Shown: positions 1-9,015 of the stretch, one piece after another
Layout: every line of letters starts with the position of its first letter
Numbering within the stretch: the first letter of the stretch is position 1
Assembly: GCF_000425025.1 (NCBI RefSeq)
Contig: NZ_AUKZ01000012.1
Coordinates: 1-53,761 of the forward strand
Source: Streptococcus castoreus DSM 17536
Lineage (GTDB): Bacteria; Bacillota; Bacilli; Lactobacillales; Streptococcaceae
Direction of reading: 5' to 3'
Length of the DNA: 53,761 bases
The notes under the pieces: model-generated
Seen by the model: the letters and a program-made list of their open reading frames with translations, nothing else
Databases searched by the model: none
What the model was told of the DNA's origin: nothing
Position numbers and translations under genes: made by a program

Positions 1-310
1 GTAGACGACTTGTGGTGGTGGCATCGTAGCCTGTTTTTTCATAAGCCAAAAGCAGACCTGCTGTTTCGTCACGAGCCTTCGTTGCGGGTAGACCGTATTG
101 CGGATCTAGCAAAATAGAAGAGGCATAGGGGGTTAATTCCTCTGACACCAAGACTTTGAGGGCTTCCATTTGCGCAACGGTTGGTGGTATCGATTGATGA
201 GCTGCCATCATCCGTTTTAGGGCTCCACGTTGGTCAAATGCTAGAGATGATATAAGCCCTTCCTGGCTGACTTTTTCTAAAAAAACTCTTTTACTTGTTG
301 TTATTGTCAT
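1..310 (-). CDS. lacD: tagatose 1,6-diphosphate aldolase LacD (N-terminal part, cut by window edge)
   Basis: LacD cleaves tagatose 1,6-bisphosphate to dihydroxyacetone phosphate and glyceraldehyde 3-phosphate, the last step of the tagatose-6-phosphate pathway. About 103 N-terminal residues are visible, beginning [18 protein letters not shown] and including the [13 protein letters not shown] segment typical of the class I LacD family; the rest lies left of the window. The ATG at 310 follows an AAGAGGT ribosome binding site and is one base from the lacC stop, so the two genes are translated together. In S. pyogenes the Lac.1 copy of this enzyme is known to have a second role as a metabolic sensor controlling virulence genes; whether this copy does so cannot be seen here. 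Confidence 0.9.
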   Translation of the reverse strand, partial: MTITTSKRVFLEKVSQEGLISSLAFDQRGALKRMMAAHQSIPPTVAQMEALKVLVSEELTPYASSILLDPQYGLPATKARDETAGLLLAYEKTGYDATTTSRL

Positions 311-311
311 G

Positions 312-1244
312 TTATACCTCTTTTACTTGAATTTGTTGAAATAACTGATCAAACATTGTCATATTCACATGACCTGTCATCGCTTCTTGTGCATTTAACA
401 TGCCTAAAACATTAGCTTTTTTTAAGAGCGTTTCATCGTCATCACCTTCTGCTAATGCCCATGCAATTCCTGCAACAGTTGAATCACCCGAACCAACGGG
501 ATTGATTACATCAATTTTAGGGATGGTAACTCGGTAATAGACCTCATGATGCTTGGCAAAAACTCCTTGGGCACCCAAGGAAACAATAATCCATTCCACC
601 CCTTCAAACAACGGCTGCTTAAGAAGGTTTTTTAAATACGTCTCATCAAGTTTGATTGTCTGCCCCAATAGACTTTCTAATTCATCAATGTTGGGCTTTA
701 TAGCTGTTGGTTTAACATCACCTGCTAAAACTGCTTTTAAGGGAGCACCGGAGCAATCTAGAACCACCTTATTATCACAAGACTTGATCACACTTATCAA
801 CTGTTGATAGTAGGTCTCGTCAAGCCCCTTAGGCAAACTGCCTGAAAGGGTCAAGACATCAAACGGTTTAGCAATAATGCTCATGTGGTTTAAGAAGCCT
901 TCGGCCTCGTCCACATCAATATAGGGACCAGCTTCTAAAATTTCCGTCTGCATGCCCTCATGTAATATAGCAATACAATTTCTGGTTTCCCCTTTAATCT
1001 TGAAGAATTGGTTAGGAATCCCTTGTTCTTGCAACTGATGACTCACAAAATCACCAAGTTTACCACCGATAAATCCTGTTGCTGCGACCTCTTTTCCGAC
1101 TTCTGCTAGCACTCTAGTAACATTTAATCCCTTGCCGCCAGCCGTTTTTTGCAGCTGCTCCACACGATTAACCTTATCAAAAGCTAAATGGTCTAAGTGA
1201 TAGGAAATATCAATGGAAGGATTTAAAGTAACCGTTAAAATCAT
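312..1244 (-). CDS. lacC: tagatose-6-phosphate kinase LacC
   Basis: PfkB/ribokinase-family sugar kinase of 310 residues, which phosphorylates tagatose 6-phosphate to tagatose 1,6-bisphosphate. The N-terminal signature [11 protein letters not shown] (about residues 37-47) and the C-terminal [11 protein letters not shown] motif, whose Asp is the catalytic base, are both present, so the enzyme looks intact. Length is normal for the family (about 310). It lies in the lacA-lacB-lacC-lacD order, 8 bases after lacB and 1 base before lacD, consistent with one operon. 1-phosphofructokinase is the closest alternative, but the lacB/lacD neighbours settle the call. Confidence 0.93.
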   Translation of the reverse strand: MILTVTLNPSIDISYHLDHLAFDKVNRVEQLQKTAGGKGLNVTRVLAEVGKEVAATGFIGGKLGDFVSHQLQEQGIPNQFFKIKGETRNCIAILHEGMQTEILEAGPYIDVDEAEGFLNHMSIIAKPFDVLTLSGSLPKGLDETYYQQLISVIKSCDNKVVLDCSGAPLKAVLAGDVKPTAIKPNIDELESLLGQTIKLDETYLKNLLKQPLFEGVEWIIVSLGAQGVFAKHHEVYYRVTIPKIDVINPVGSGDSTVAGIAWALAEGDDDETLLKKANVLGMLNAQEAMTGHVNMTMFDQLFQQIQVKEV

Positions 1245-1252
1245 AAAGCCCC

Positions 1253-1768
1253 CTAATCATGATAGTCGCCACGATCCCATTTTTCTAAAAATTCTGTAAA
1301 AAAATTAGGATCTTCTTGATTGGCATTGTGTGTTTCTAATTGAGCAATTTTCGCAATGAGTTTTTTGTTGTCATCAGTTTCTTTATATTTTGCCTTAATA
1401 AAAGCTTCAATAATATCACACATCAAAAGTTCACCAGTGATTTTGCCACCAAAGCCAATCACATTAGCATTTAATTCTTCTTTGGCATAAAGAGCTGTTG
1501 ACATATCTCTAACAAGAGCTGAGCGAATACCTGGTACCTTATTCACGGCATTATTAATACCAACACCAGTCCCACAAATACAAACTCCTAAATCAGCCTG
1601 ACCGCTGGCGACCGCCTCACCTACTTTTTTCCCAAAAATAGGGTAATGGGTCCGTGTATGGTCATAAGTTCCATAATCAAGCACTTCATAACCTTTTGAT
1701 TTCAAAAAATCAGAAACAGCCATTTTTTCATTGGTTACGATATGGTCACATCCGATCGCAATTTTCAT
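1253..1768 (-). CDS. lacB: galactose-6-phosphate isomerase subunit LacB
   Basis: 171-residue RpiB/LacAB-family protein. LacA and LacB together form the isomerase that turns galactose 6-phosphate into tagatose 6-phosphate. The [10 protein letters not shown] stretch (about residues 60-70) carries the cysteine and anion-binding loop that the family uses for catalysis; the partner LacA lacks that cysteine, which fits a shared active site. The start ATG at 1768 follows a GGAGGAG binding site, 14 bases after lacA. Full length for the family. Confidence 0.93.
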   Translation of the reverse strand: MKIAIGCDHIVTNEKMAVSDFLKSKGYEVLDYGTYDHTRTHYPIFGKKVGEAVASGQADLGVCICGTGVGINNAVNKVPGIRSALVRDMSTALYAKEELNANVIGFGGKITGELLMCDIIEAFIKAKYKETDDNKKLIAKIAQLETHNANQEDPNFFTEFLEKWDRGDYHD

Positions 1769-1782
1769 CTGTTTCTCCTCCT

Positions 1783-2208
1783 TTAAGCCATTTTATTGAG
1801 CATGTCAACACGAATTTGGTGACGACCGCCATCATATTGACCAGTCACAAAACTTTTAGCAATGTTCTTTGCTAATTCTCTACCTACAATCTCTGCCCCC
1901 ATGACAATCATACGAGCATTATTGTGACCACGTGTCATATAAGCAGAACGTTCATCTGACACTTCAGCTGCAATCATCCCTTTAATTTTACTAGCAACCA
2001 TGAATGGTCCTGCCCCATAAGCATCAATCATAATGCCTAAGTTATCATCTGCTTCGTTAACTGTCTTAGCGACAGCCAAAGTGTTATCAATGAAATCACT
2101 ATTGGTATCTGTCATATCAACAATGTCATAACCTTCCTCTTTAAGAAAGCATTTGACAATATCTTTTAACGCCTTTCCATGTGCATCTGCACCTAAAATA
2201 ATAGCCAT
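1783..2208 (-). CDS. lacA: galactose-6-phosphate isomerase subunit LacA
   Basis: 141-residue partner of LacB in the galactose-6-phosphate isomerase. The RpiB-like fold begins [15 protein letters not shown]; the loop equivalent to the LacB cysteine region reads [11 protein letters not shown], without cysteine, as expected for the LacA subunit. The [15 protein letters not shown] segment is typical of the family. It is preceded on the same strand by the PTS genes across a gap of about 185 bases that holds a GC-rich hairpin, so it may be transcribed from the PTS promoter or have its own. Confidence 0.92.
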   Translation of the reverse strand: MAIILGADAHGKALKDIVKCFLKEEGYDIVDMTDTNSDFIDNTLAVAKTVNEADDNLGIMIDAYGAGPFMVASKIKGMIAAEVSDERSAYMTRGHNNARMIVMGAEIVGRELAKNIAKSFVTGQYDGGRHQIRVDMLNKMA

Positions 2209-2393
2209 ATCTTCTCCCTTTTAAAATCAAAAATATCAATTTTCAAGAAAAGCGCCCGAAGATTCCCACAGAGCGCCTTAGATTCGGAATAAAAACTTTG
2301 TGTCGTTATAAAAATAGAAGTTCACCGTGATGGTTTCGTGTCAGTTTCTGGTACACCATTGTTCTTTTCTGTTTTGCCTGATTAGGGGATCAT
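2209..2393. other. lacA-PTS intercistronic gap with GC-rich fold-back
   Basis: A 185-base gap inside the lac/PTS gene group. At about 2249-2285 the GCGC-containing segments (GGCGCTC and GGGCGCT on the minus strand) can pair through a 7-pair stem including two G-U pairs, and CCGAA/TTCGG offers an overlapping alternative stem. A short T-rich run follows on the minus strand, so it may act as a partial terminator between the PTS and lacABCD. No convincing promoter or reading frame is seen. Confidence 0.35.
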
Positions 2394-3845
2394 TTATTTC
2401 AGTTTTTCAGCGTAACGCGCATTACGTAATTTCATTTCCCTAGCATACCAAGCAAAGAGACCTAGATAAAGTGTGACAAAGATAATAAGGCTAATGAGTG
2501 ATGCAATTTGACCTGTTGTTGCCTGACCAATCACATAGCCAAAGATTTTTTCCATTGGTCCTTCAAGGGTGGAATGGGTAATCAAAGAACCAGCACTAGC
2601 ACCAGCCGGAAATGCTCCTACTTTTTTAGCTAATTCTGTCGCAAATGGAGCTATCATGGTTCCTGACAAGAGGAATAATGGCAATAAGAGAGAACCAAAA
2701 ATAATCATACGAATCAAACGACCACGTGTCACCACTAGAAGAGCTGGGGTCATTCCCATAGCAATAATACCTGCCAATGGTAAAATTCCATTTCCAACCT
2801 TTGACAGAAGCACTGCTTCAATAAGCATGATCGGTGCAAGAATATTGGCACAAGCCCAGATTTCAGCACGACCAGCGATGAAAGGCCAGTCAAGACCGAT
2901 ATTGAAACGGCGCCCTTGCATTTTACTATTTGCAAAATTGGTAATCCCTTGTGACAAAGGCTCGACAGCTGCAATAAACCAAGACCCAATCAATGAGAAG
3001 AGTTCCAAACAAGCACCTGCTGTAAAACCTAATCCAAACCAATTTTTAATGGATTCAATGCCAACATGAGGATCTCCCATAATACCAATGACAAAGCCTA
3101 GCGCCATCCCAATAAAGAATTTAGAACCCCAAAAACCAATTTTTTTGTTAAGCTTAGCAGCATCAAAGTCATATTTATCAAGCCCAGGAAAGACCTTATC
3201 AAAAATCTTATCAAGCACCATAATGATAGGATTCATCATGTAGTTCATATGAGTTGAGGTCATTGGGGATTGTGGTCCTGTTCCAAGCAAGTCATCAAAA
3301 GTTGGCTTCATCAAATCCGAATTAATAATTTTAAGTACCCCAACAAGCACAACTGCCACAGTTGCAATAATAACCGATAACACCACAGGTAACTGATTGC
3401 GAGCCGCATACCACATAATCAATAAGCCAGTAATAGACAGATGCCAAATATCAAAAATATCAACGTCCAAAGTATCCGTTTTTTTCATGACAATCATGAC
3501 AATGTTAACCACCAGCATAACTAGTAGGAAATAAAGAGTGTACGGCGATCCCCAAGTAATAGTAGCAAGCGGTGCCCAGCCTACATCAATAATATTTAAG
3601 CTAATGCCAGTATTTTTAACAAAGGCTTGTAGAGATTCTGAAAAAGCTCCTGTCAAAATCCCAATAATGGCACCAATTCCCGTTAAAGCAATGGCTAATT
3701 TAATCCCACCTTCCAGTGCTTTGGTAAACTTGACGCCAAATGCCATGGCCAAAACAGTCATGACAATAAGCATAACTACTCCTGAGCCGAGTTGAATTGG
3801 CAGGCCCAAAACCTTGTTAATAACATCTAAAAAAGGTTGCATCAT
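2394..3845 (-). CDS. PTS galactitol-type transporter, membrane subunit IIC
   Basis: 483-residue polytopic membrane protein of the PTS galactitol (Gat) IIC family: many hydrophobic segments and a conserved central part (ITNFANSKMQGRRFNIGLDWPFIAG). It should form the sugar channel and work with the IIB and IIA subunits encoded just upstream. Next to the tagatose pathway genes it most likely imports galactose or a related sugar as the 6-phosphate; the substrate is inferred from context. Two consecutive ATG codons follow a GGAG site, so the start is uncertain by one codon. Confidence 0.9.
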   Translation of the reverse strand: MMQPFLDVINKVLGLPIQLGSGVVMLIVMTVLAMAFGVKFTKALEGGIKLAIALTGIGAIIGILTGAFSESLQAFVKNTGISLNIIDVGWAPLATITWGSPYTLYFLLVMLVVNIVMIVMKKTDTLDVDIFDIWHLSITGLLIMWYAARNQLPVVLSVIIATVAVVLVGVLKIINSDLMKPTFDDLLGTGPQSPMTSTHMNYMMNPIIMVLDKIFDKVFPGLDKYDFDAAKLNKKIGFWGSKFFIGMALGFVIGIMGDPHVGIESIKNWFGLGFTAGACLELFSLIGSWFIAAVEPLSQGITNFANSKMQGRRFNIGLDWPFIAGRAEIWACANILAPIMLIEAVLLSKVGNGILPLAGIIAMGMTPALLVVTRGRLIRMIIFGSLLLPLFLLSGTMIAPFATELAKKVGAFPAGASAGSLITHSTLEGPMEKIFGYVIGQATTGQIASLISLIIFVTLYLGLFAWYAREMKLRNARYAEKLK

Positions 3846-3856
3846 TTATCTCCTTA

Positions 3857-4162
3857 TTAGTTTAATTGATTTTCTTTAATCACATGTTCTAATGCTGTAA
3901 AAACAGGCTCACTCATGGTTGGAATACGATAAAGAATCGGTCCTGCTTCTACGACCGGAATTGTGAGATCAAATCCTAAATCCGTCTTAGCAATCGGGGT
4001 AAAAATATCGTAACGTGACACCAATTCTTCTGTGATGTCTTTGACCATCACCGCATCACAATGAACATCATAGCCACGTTCACTCATTTGTGTTTCAATA
4101 GCCTCTTTAATTTGATGGCTTGAATTAACCCCCGCCCCACAGGCTGCTAGAATTTTAATCAT
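3857..4162 (-). CDS. PTS galactitol-type phosphocarrier IIB
   Basis: 101-residue PTS IIB of the lactose/galactitol structural class. The N-terminal motif KILAACGAGVNSSHQI contains the cysteine (residue 8) that becomes phosphorylated; the family usually has CGAGVGTS, here CGAGVNSS. It passes phosphate from IIA to the incoming sugar on IIC. Its start overlaps the end of the IIA gene by 8 bases and its stop is 11 bases from the IIC start, so the three subunits are coordinately made. Confidence 0.9.
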   Translation of the reverse strand: MIKILAACGAGVNSSHQIKEAIETQMSERGYDVHCDAVMVKDITEELVSRYDIFTPIAKTDLGFDLTIPVVEAGPILYRIPTMSEPVFTALEHVIKENQLN

Positions 4163-4679
4163 GTTGAAATACTCCTTTTTCTATTAAATAATTTGAAATA
4201 GCTTGCTTATCCTCTTTTAGACTCCCTAAGTGAGTAAGGTTCCCTTTCGTGACAAAAAAAGTAATAAGATTGGATAAAATATCTGTCTGACCCTCATTTT
4301 TACTATTAATAATAAAGAAAAAATCGGTCACCAAGCAATCTTCCTCGGGATTAATCATGTGCTTGAAAGGGAGCGTTTGACTATTTTTAACGTAGATGAT
4401 TTGATCTACCAAACAATACTTGGTTTCTGTGTGGGGAATAGCCGCATACAAAATATCTGACCCATCTTTAAGATCCACCTTGAGACCTGTCGGAAAACAA
4501 TTTTCACGATCAATCAAGTCTTGATAGTATCCCTCAGTCACATAGCCGACTTCTTTCAGATAACTTGCAACCTTATCAAAAAGTTCTTCTTGGGTCCTTG
4601 CTTCAGTGAATAGAATATTGTGGAACACTCTATACCGCCTTTCTACTATACCGCTTATGACAAGTTGTTGCCTACTCAT
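4155..4679 (-). CDS. PTS galactitol-type phosphocarrier IIA
   Basis: 174-residue PTS EIIA type-2 (fructose/mannitol/galactitol) domain. The AIPHTETKYCLVDQIIYVK region (about residues 87-105) carries the phosphorylated histidine. The ATG at 4679 is preferred over an upstream TTG at 4685 because it is correctly spaced from a GGAAG binding site. First gene of the operon: a promoter and a candidate catabolite-repression site lie immediately upstream, and the DeoR-type regulator is divergent. Confidence 0.88.
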   Translation of the reverse strand: MSRQQLVISGIVERRYRVFHNILFTEARTQEELFDKVASYLKEVGYVTEGYYQDLIDRENCFPTGLKVDLKDGSDILYAAIPHTETKYCLVDQIIYVKNSQTLPFKHMINPEEDCLVTDFFFIINSKNEGQTDILSNLITFFVTKGNLTHLGSLKEDKQAISNYLIEKGVFQHD

Positions 4680-4691
4680 TATCAAACTTCC

Positions 4692-4705
4692 AGCAACCGT
4701 TTACA
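4692..4705. promoter_or_regulatory. candidate cre (CcpA) site downstream of the PTS/lac promoter
   Basis: The minus-strand sequence TGTAAACGGTTGCT matches the degenerate cre consensus TGNAANCGNWNNCW at every fixed position. It lies just after the predicted transcription start, where CcpA bound to HPr-Ser-P would block transcription, as expected for a secondary-sugar operon. Confidence 0.6.
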
Positions 4706-4710
4706 CAATC

Positions 4711-4739
4711 ATTATAGTATAATATCAAACATAAATCAA
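4711..4739 (-). promoter_or_regulatory. promoter of the PTS/lac operon
   Basis: On the minus strand TTGATT (4739-4734), a 17-base spacer and TATAAT (4716-4711) form a near-consensus sigma-A promoter about 30 bases before the IIA start codon. Confidence 0.7.
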
Positions 4740-4740
4740 C

Positions 4741-4826
4741 ATTATTTTTATTTTTTTATCTATTTATGTTTGTTTTTGTTTTATTTGTTTTATTTTATTG
4801 AAAACTCTTATTTTCTATGCTATGAT
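4741..4826 (+). promoter_or_regulatory. regulator-gene promoter and TGTTT-rich candidate operator
   Basis: TTGAAA (4798-4803), 17 bases, TATGAT (4821-4826) form the promoter of the DeoR-type regulator. Upstream (about 4766-4792) is a run of TGTTTGTTTTTGTTT-like repeats. LacR-family regulators are known to bind TGTTT-containing boxes, so this is a plausible shared operator for the divergent promoters, but the extreme T-richness makes the match weak. Confidence 0.5.
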
Positions 4827-4863
4827 AAATTGAACAAGATACAAATAGAAAGGAGAGCTTTAA

Positions 4864-5634
4864 ATGTTAAAAAGAGAAAGACTTCTGAAAATTATTGAGA
4901 AAGTTAATGAGAACGGTATTATCACTGTTAGTGACATCATTGAAAGCTTAAATGTCTCTGATATGACCGTCCGTAGAGATTTGGATGAGCTTGAGAAAGC
5001 AGGAAAATTAATTCGCATCCACGGTGGGGCGCAAAGCATTACCATGCCCAATAAAAAAGAACGATCAAACACTGAAAAACAGACCGTTCAAACAAAAGAA
5101 AAGCGCGAACTCGCGGCTTATGCCACTCAACTGGTCAACGATGGAGAGACCATTTTCATCGGTCCTGGCACAACCTTGGAATTTTTTGCAGAGCAATTAA
5201 AAAATCGTCAGATTCGTATTGTGACCAATAGTCTCCCTGTCTTTACTATCCTTCAAGACAGTGAAACCGTCGATCTCATCCTCATCGGTGGCGAATATCG
5301 AAGCATTACGGGTGCTTTTGTCGGATCCCTAGCAAGCCAAAATATCTCTTCTTTAAAATTTGCCAAAGCCTTTATCAGCTGCAACGGCATTTATAAAAAT
5401 GATATTGCGACCTATAGCGAAACCGAAGGGGAAATTCAAAAACTGGCTTTTAACAATGCCATCGAAAAGTACCTATTGGTTGATAATCAAAAATTTAATG
5501 CCTATGACTTTTTTATCTTCTATCACTTGGATAATGTAGATGCTATCATAACAGACTCTAAAGTAACGGACGATATGGTGGAACGATACAGCCAGTTTAC
5601 TCGACTTTTAGTTGCGGAGAAAAAAATAGATTAA
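4864..5634 (+). CDS. lacR: DeoR-family transcriptional regulator, LacR-type
   Basis: 256-residue DeoR-family repressor. The N-terminal winged helix-turn-helix covers about residues 1-57 (VSDIIESLNVSDMTVRRDLD, then the IRIHGGA wing). The C-terminal DeoRC sugar-phosphate domain has GPGTTLEFFAEQL, ILIGGEYR and the acidic/Asn residues of the ISCNG segment. It is divergent from the galactitol-PTS/tagatose operon and most likely represses it, with a sugar phosphate such as tagatose 6-phosphate as inducer (known for LacR, inferred here). Start chosen by the AGGAGAG site. Confidence 0.88.
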   Translation: MLKRERLLKIIEKVNENGIITVSDIIESLNVSDMTVRRDLDELEKAGKLIRIHGGAQSITMPNKKERSNTEKQTVQTKEKRELAAYATQLVNDGETIFIGPGTTLEFFAEQLKNRQIRIVTNSLPVFTILQDSETVDLILIGGEYRSITGAFVGSLASQNISSLKFAKAFISCNGIYKNDIATYSETEGEIQKLAFNNAIEKYLLVDNQKFNAYDFFIFYHLDNVDAIITDSKVTDDMVERYSQFTRLLVAEKKID

Positions 5635-5966
5635 GTTTTTCCCTCTTAGTTTGAAAAAGAGGGAATATTCCTTAAAAGTCAGTTGATACAGGAGCAGGAA
5701 AAGGGTTGGTCACCCCGTATGTTACTAATTCAGATCAATAGCATTTCTTCTATACTAAAAAATCATAAAAAACACCTCTGAAAGTCAGTGAAGAGATTTT
5801 CAGAGGTGTTTTGACGCATCTAAACTAAAAAGCGACATAGCGCATAACACCAGCATTAACACAAAAACAAGTTCCTCTTATTAGCAGATTGTAAAAAGCA
5901 ACAATCCACTAACTCTACCAGAGGAGCATCACTCTAGGTTATCTTTAACAATGAGCCGATCCTCGT
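5635..5966. other. convergent intergenic region, no gene
   Basis: About 330 bases between convergent lacR and copZ. It contains a hairpin near 5639-5664 (CCCTCTT/AAGAGGG) without a clear T-tract, the strong terminator at 5767-5812, and a 10-base inverted repeat ATTAGCAGAT (5880-5889) / ATCTGCTAAT (5975-5984) whose right arm is in the copZ 3' end. No open frame with a ribosome binding site is visible. Confidence 0.6.
5767..5812. terminator. bidirectional rho-independent terminator between lacR and copZ
   Basis: AAAACACCTCTGAAA and TTTCAGAGGTGTTTT form a long perfect stem with about 14 loop bases; A-runs on the left and T-runs on the right suit termination from both sides. Confidence 0.85.
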
Positions 5967-6170
5967 CTAGTGCGATCTGCTAATTTCAAATTTAGTTCCC
6001 CTAAGCGCACGTTTTAGCAAGAAAGTCAAAGGATAGCCCGTCACTTTCACTTCTTCATTTTCTAAGCTTATCTCAATAGATTGAATACCAAGAACTGATT
6101 CTAATTTTTCCGTAACGGTTTTTGCACAACCAGCACAGGTCATTCCTTTAATTTTATAAATGGTCTCCAT
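5967..6170 (-). CDS. copZ: copper chaperone CopZ
   Basis: 67-residue heavy-metal-associated (HMA) domain protein. The copper-binding loop GMTCAGC sits at residues 9-15 of a typical beta-alpha-beta-beta-alpha-beta fold. It carries Cu(I) in the cytosol, delivering it to CopA and, in related systems, to the repressor CopY. It is the last gene of copY-copA-copZ, 13 bases after copA, with a GAGGAGG binding site. Confidence 0.93.
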   Translation of the reverse strand: METIYKIKGMTCAGCAKTVTEKLESVLGIQSIEISLENEEVKVTGYPLTFLLKRALRGTKFEISRSH

Positions 6171-6183
6171 TTTTCATCCTCCT

Positions 6184-8415
6184 CTAAAAACGTTTTCTTT
6201 TTAATCGCAAAGCATTTAAAACAACTGAAACTGAACTAAAACTCATTGCAAAACCAGCTAACATGGGGTTTAAAAGTGGACCTCCAAAAAGATAAAGAGC
6301 ACCCATAGCAACAGGTATCATTAAAATATTATAGATAAAAGCCCAAAATAAATTTTCTTTAACAATGACAATGGTTGCCTGACTCAGAGTCAAGGCCTTA
6401 ACCAAATCCATCATCTCCGGCTTCATCAGGATAATATCCGCCGACTCAATAGCAATGTCAGTACCAGAACCCATTGAGATCCCAACATCAGCTAAGGCAA
6501 GGGCAGGGGCATCATTAATGCCATCTCCCACCATGGCAACTATCTGCCCTTTGGCTTGCAAGTCTGCAATGATTTGTGCCTTTTGACCTGGCATAACTTG
6601 GCTGATAACCTGATCAATCCCTACTTGACGAGCAATGGCTCGAGCCGTTACTTCATTATCACCTGTTAACATAACGGTCTCAATTCCCATTGCTTGCAAG
6701 GTATTTATAGTTACATGACTATCTGATTTCAGAGCATCCGCGATTAAAAATAGAGCTGCCAGTTGACCATTTTTAGCATAATAAACAGCTGTTTGTCCTT
6801 TGGCAGAGCCTTCTTCAAAAGCCGCTTTTGCCGGTGTTAAGTCAATCTCAAGCTCAGACATCAATGCCGCATTTCCAATAGCAACATTCATTCCCTTAAG
6901 ATTACCTTTTAGACCAAGACCCGTCATATTTTCAAAATGTTTCACTTCCAAGATGTCATGTTTTTCATTTTCCGCTGCAAGAATAAGGGCTTGTCCTAGA
7001 GGGTGTTGTGAGTAGTGTTCCAAAGAAGCAGCTTCTTGCAAAACAGTTCCTTTTTCCTCAGTAAATGCTATTATTTCTTGTAGGCTCGGTTTGCCTTGCG
7101 TGATTGTTCCTGTTTTATCAAATATAATCGTTTGCACTTCATGTGCCTTTTCCAGAATATCTCCTCCTTTAAAGAGGATGCCATTTTCTGCTGCACACCC
7201 CGAACCAACCATAATGGCTGTCGGAGTTGCTAGCCCCAATGCACAAGGACAAGCAATCACTAAAACAGCAATAGCTGTTGTCAAGCTAAAACTAAGGCTT
7301 TCTTGCATGATAAATCCCCAAAAAAGGGCTGTTAATAAGGCTAAAATCAAGACAATAGGAACAAAAATACCTGAAACCTTATCTGCAATAGCCGCAATAG
7401 GGGCTTTCTTTTCTTGAGCGTTTTCAACTAATCGAATAATTTGAGCCAAAAGCGTATCATTCCCAAGTTTACTTGGCTTAACCTGCAAAGTTCCCTGACC
7501 ATTCAAGGTTCCTGCGAACACCTGATCCCCAACTGTTTTTTCAACAGGTAAACTTTCTCCTGTTAACAGTGACTCATCAATGCTGGACTGCCCTTCAGTA
7601 ACCGAGCCATCTATAGCTACTTTTTCTCCAGGCTGAATTAAAACAAGATCATCATAGGTTACTTCTTCCAAGGGAAGCAACTGAAATTGTTCCTGACGCA
7701 AAACTCTAACTTCAGTTGCTTTTAAAGACATGAGTTTTTGAATCGCTTGTGAGGCATGGCTTTTTGAACGAATCTCAAAATAGTTCCCTAAGTTAATCAG
7801 GGTTAGAATCACTGCAACGGATTCAAAATAGAGGTTATGAACCAAATAAACCTGACCCAAAATCACTTCAATTACCTCATAAAAGCTATAGGCAAAGGCA
7901 AAACAAGTGGCTAAAGCAACTAATGAATCCATATTAGGATGTCCTTTAAATAAAGCCTTGAAACCATTTTGATAATAATGCCTCCCCCAAAAAAGGACGG
8001 GTAAGGTCAAGGAAAATTGGGCTAAGCCATAGCGAACCGGATATAATTGAGGGCTTAAGAATTTTGGAAGACTAAGTCCTACCATATGCCCCATAGCTAC
8101 ATACCATAAAGGTAGCGTAAAGAGTGCAGACCAAAGAAATCGATGCCAAATTTTAGTGATCTGGCATTTTTGATGCTCGGCTTGGCTTTGACGTTTACTC
8201 GTATCAAATAGTTCCGCACCATAGCCCGCAGCCTCAACTGTATTGATAATTGTATTGGCACTTATTTTATCATCATGATAATCAACCGACAGCTTTTCCG
8301 TTGCCAAATTCACAACTGCTCTATCCACATCTGGCAATTGACTCACTGCTTTTTCAATTATTAAAGCACAAGAAGCACAGGACATCCCTTCTAAAATAAA
8401 TGTTTTTTTAGCCAT
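6184..8415 (-). CDS. copA: copper-exporting P1B-type ATPase CopA
   Basis: 743-residue Cu(I) efflux ATPase. One N-terminal HMA domain with GMSCASC (residues 10-16) is followed by the TGES actuator motif, the membrane CPC motif in [12 protein letters not shown] (about residue 388), the phosphorylated Asp in DKTGT (about residue 432), the HP locus in SQHPLGQA, and GDGINDAP (about residue 631). The reading frame extends upstream of 8415, but [10 protein letters not shown] with the GAGAGGA site is the proper start; this gives an 8-base overlap with copY. All catalytic motifs are intact. Confidence 0.95.
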   Translation of the reverse strand: MAKKTFILEGMSCASCALIIEKAVSQLPDVDRAVVNLATEKLSVDYHDDKISANTIINTVEAAGYGAELFDTSKRQSQAEHQKCQITKIWHRFLWSALFTLPLWYVAMGHMVGLSLPKFLSPQLYPVRYGLAQFSLTLPVLFWGRHYYQNGFKALFKGHPNMDSLVALATCFAFAYSFYEVIEVILGQVYLVHNLYFESVAVILTLINLGNYFEIRSKSHASQAIQKLMSLKATEVRVLRQEQFQLLPLEEVTYDDLVLIQPGEKVAIDGSVTEGQSSIDESLLTGESLPVEKTVGDQVFAGTLNGQGTLQVKPSKLGNDTLLAQIIRLVENAQEKKAPIAAIADKVSGIFVPIVLILALLTALFWGFIMQESLSFSLTTAIAVLVIACPCALGLATPTAIMVGSGCAAENGILFKGGDILEKAHEVQTIIFDKTGTITQGKPSLQEIIAFTEEKGTVLQEAASLEHYSQHPLGQALILAAENEKHDILEVKHFENMTGLGLKGNLKGMNVAIGNAALMSELEIDLTPAKAAFEEGSAKGQTAVYYAKNGQLAALFLIADALKSDSHVTINTLQAMGIETVMLTGDNEVTARAIARQVGIDQVISQVMPGQKAQIIADLQAKGQIVAMVGDGINDAPALALADVGISMGSGTDIAIESADIILMKPEMMDLVKALTLSQATIVIVKENLFWAFIYNILMIPVAMGALYLFGGPLLNPMLAGFAMSFSSVSVVLNALRLKRKRF

Positions 8416-8848
8416 AAATTCCTCTCTTTTTCTGACAATAACATTGACCTGGCAAACAATGACAAGGAACAACTGCGACAGCTGCTTTCTTTTTGGATTC
8501 CAATACCTCTTGAAAAGCAGCAATATCTTCCAAAGTCATCGGCAAATCTTCCAGTCTTTCCAAAAGAAGATGACTATGGTGACGTTGGCAAATGCTTTCT
8601 AAGACAACGTTTAAGGCTTCTTTTTGCAAGACTTTCTCTTCAATTAACGCATGATAAATATAAGCTCGTCCTTGTCGGTAAGTTCCTAAAATATTTTTTT
8701 CTACTAAGCGACCAAGTAGGGTCTTTACCGTTGAATCAGACCATTGGTATTTGGGACTAAGAATAGCTATAATATCACTACTTTTAATAGCACCACTAGC
8801 CCATACCACACGCATCACTTCCCATTCCGCAGTTGATATTTGGCACAT
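8408..8848 (-). CDS. copY: copper-responsive repressor CopY
   Basis: 146-residue BlaI/MecI/CopY-family repressor. An N-terminal winged helix ([34 protein letters not shown]) is followed by a C-terminal metal site [10 protein letters not shown] (CxC-x4-CxC), the diagnostic CopY cluster that holds zinc in the DNA-bound state and Cu(I) when derepressed. The start at 8848 has a GGTGAG binding site; an in-frame upstream ATG at 8884 would place the start inside the promoter. First gene of the operon. Confidence 0.93.
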   Translation of the reverse strand: MCQISTAEWEVMRVVWASGAIKSSDIIAILSPKYQWSDSTVKTLLGRLVEKNILGTYRQGRAYIYHALIEEKVLQKEALNVVLESICQRHHSHLLLERLEDLPMTLEDIAAFQEVLESKKKAAVAVVPCHCLPGQCYCQKKRGIYG

Positions 8849-8882
8849 TTTCTCACCTTCTGTTCGTCTCAATTTACATGTC

Positions 8883-8911
8883 ATTATATCAGTTTAATCT
8901 ACATTTGTAAA
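8883..8911 (-). promoter_or_regulatory. copYAZ promoter with cop box overlapping the -35
   Basis: Minus-strand TTTACA (8911-8906), 17 bases, TATAAT (8888-8883). The palindrome TACATTTGTA (8900-8909) matches the cop box TACANNTGTA exactly and covers the -35, so CopY binding would exclude RNA polymerase. Confidence 0.8.
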
Positions 8912-8941
8912 CAAATCTGCTTCTCCTAATTTATTCTTATA

Positions 8942-8969
8942 TTGACAAAATTGTCATTTTTATTATAAT
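8942..8969 (+). promoter_or_regulatory. esterase gene promoter containing a palindrome
   Basis: TTGACA (8942-8947), 16-base spacer, TATAAT (8964-8969). A perfect 14-base palindrome TGACAAAATTGTCA (8943-8956) covers the -35 and could be an operator; I cannot assign its protein. Confidence 0.65.
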
Positions 8970-9015
8970 AAATAATACTGCACTAAAAATAGTTTTTAAA
9001 TTAAGGAGATACGAC

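Noticed and set aside
4620..4898. 92-codon plus-strand frame over the lac regulatory region
   Set aside because: It crosses the promoters and regulator start and consists mostly of AT-rich non-coding sequence.
5639..5664. Hairpin just after lacR as its terminator
   Set aside because: CCCTCTT/AAGAGGG is not followed by a T-run on either strand; the stronger terminator is at 5767-5812.
8416..8523. N-terminal extension of CopA
   Set aside because: It overlaps the copY cysteine-rich end in another frame; the start at 8415 has the binding site and the normal CopA N terminus.
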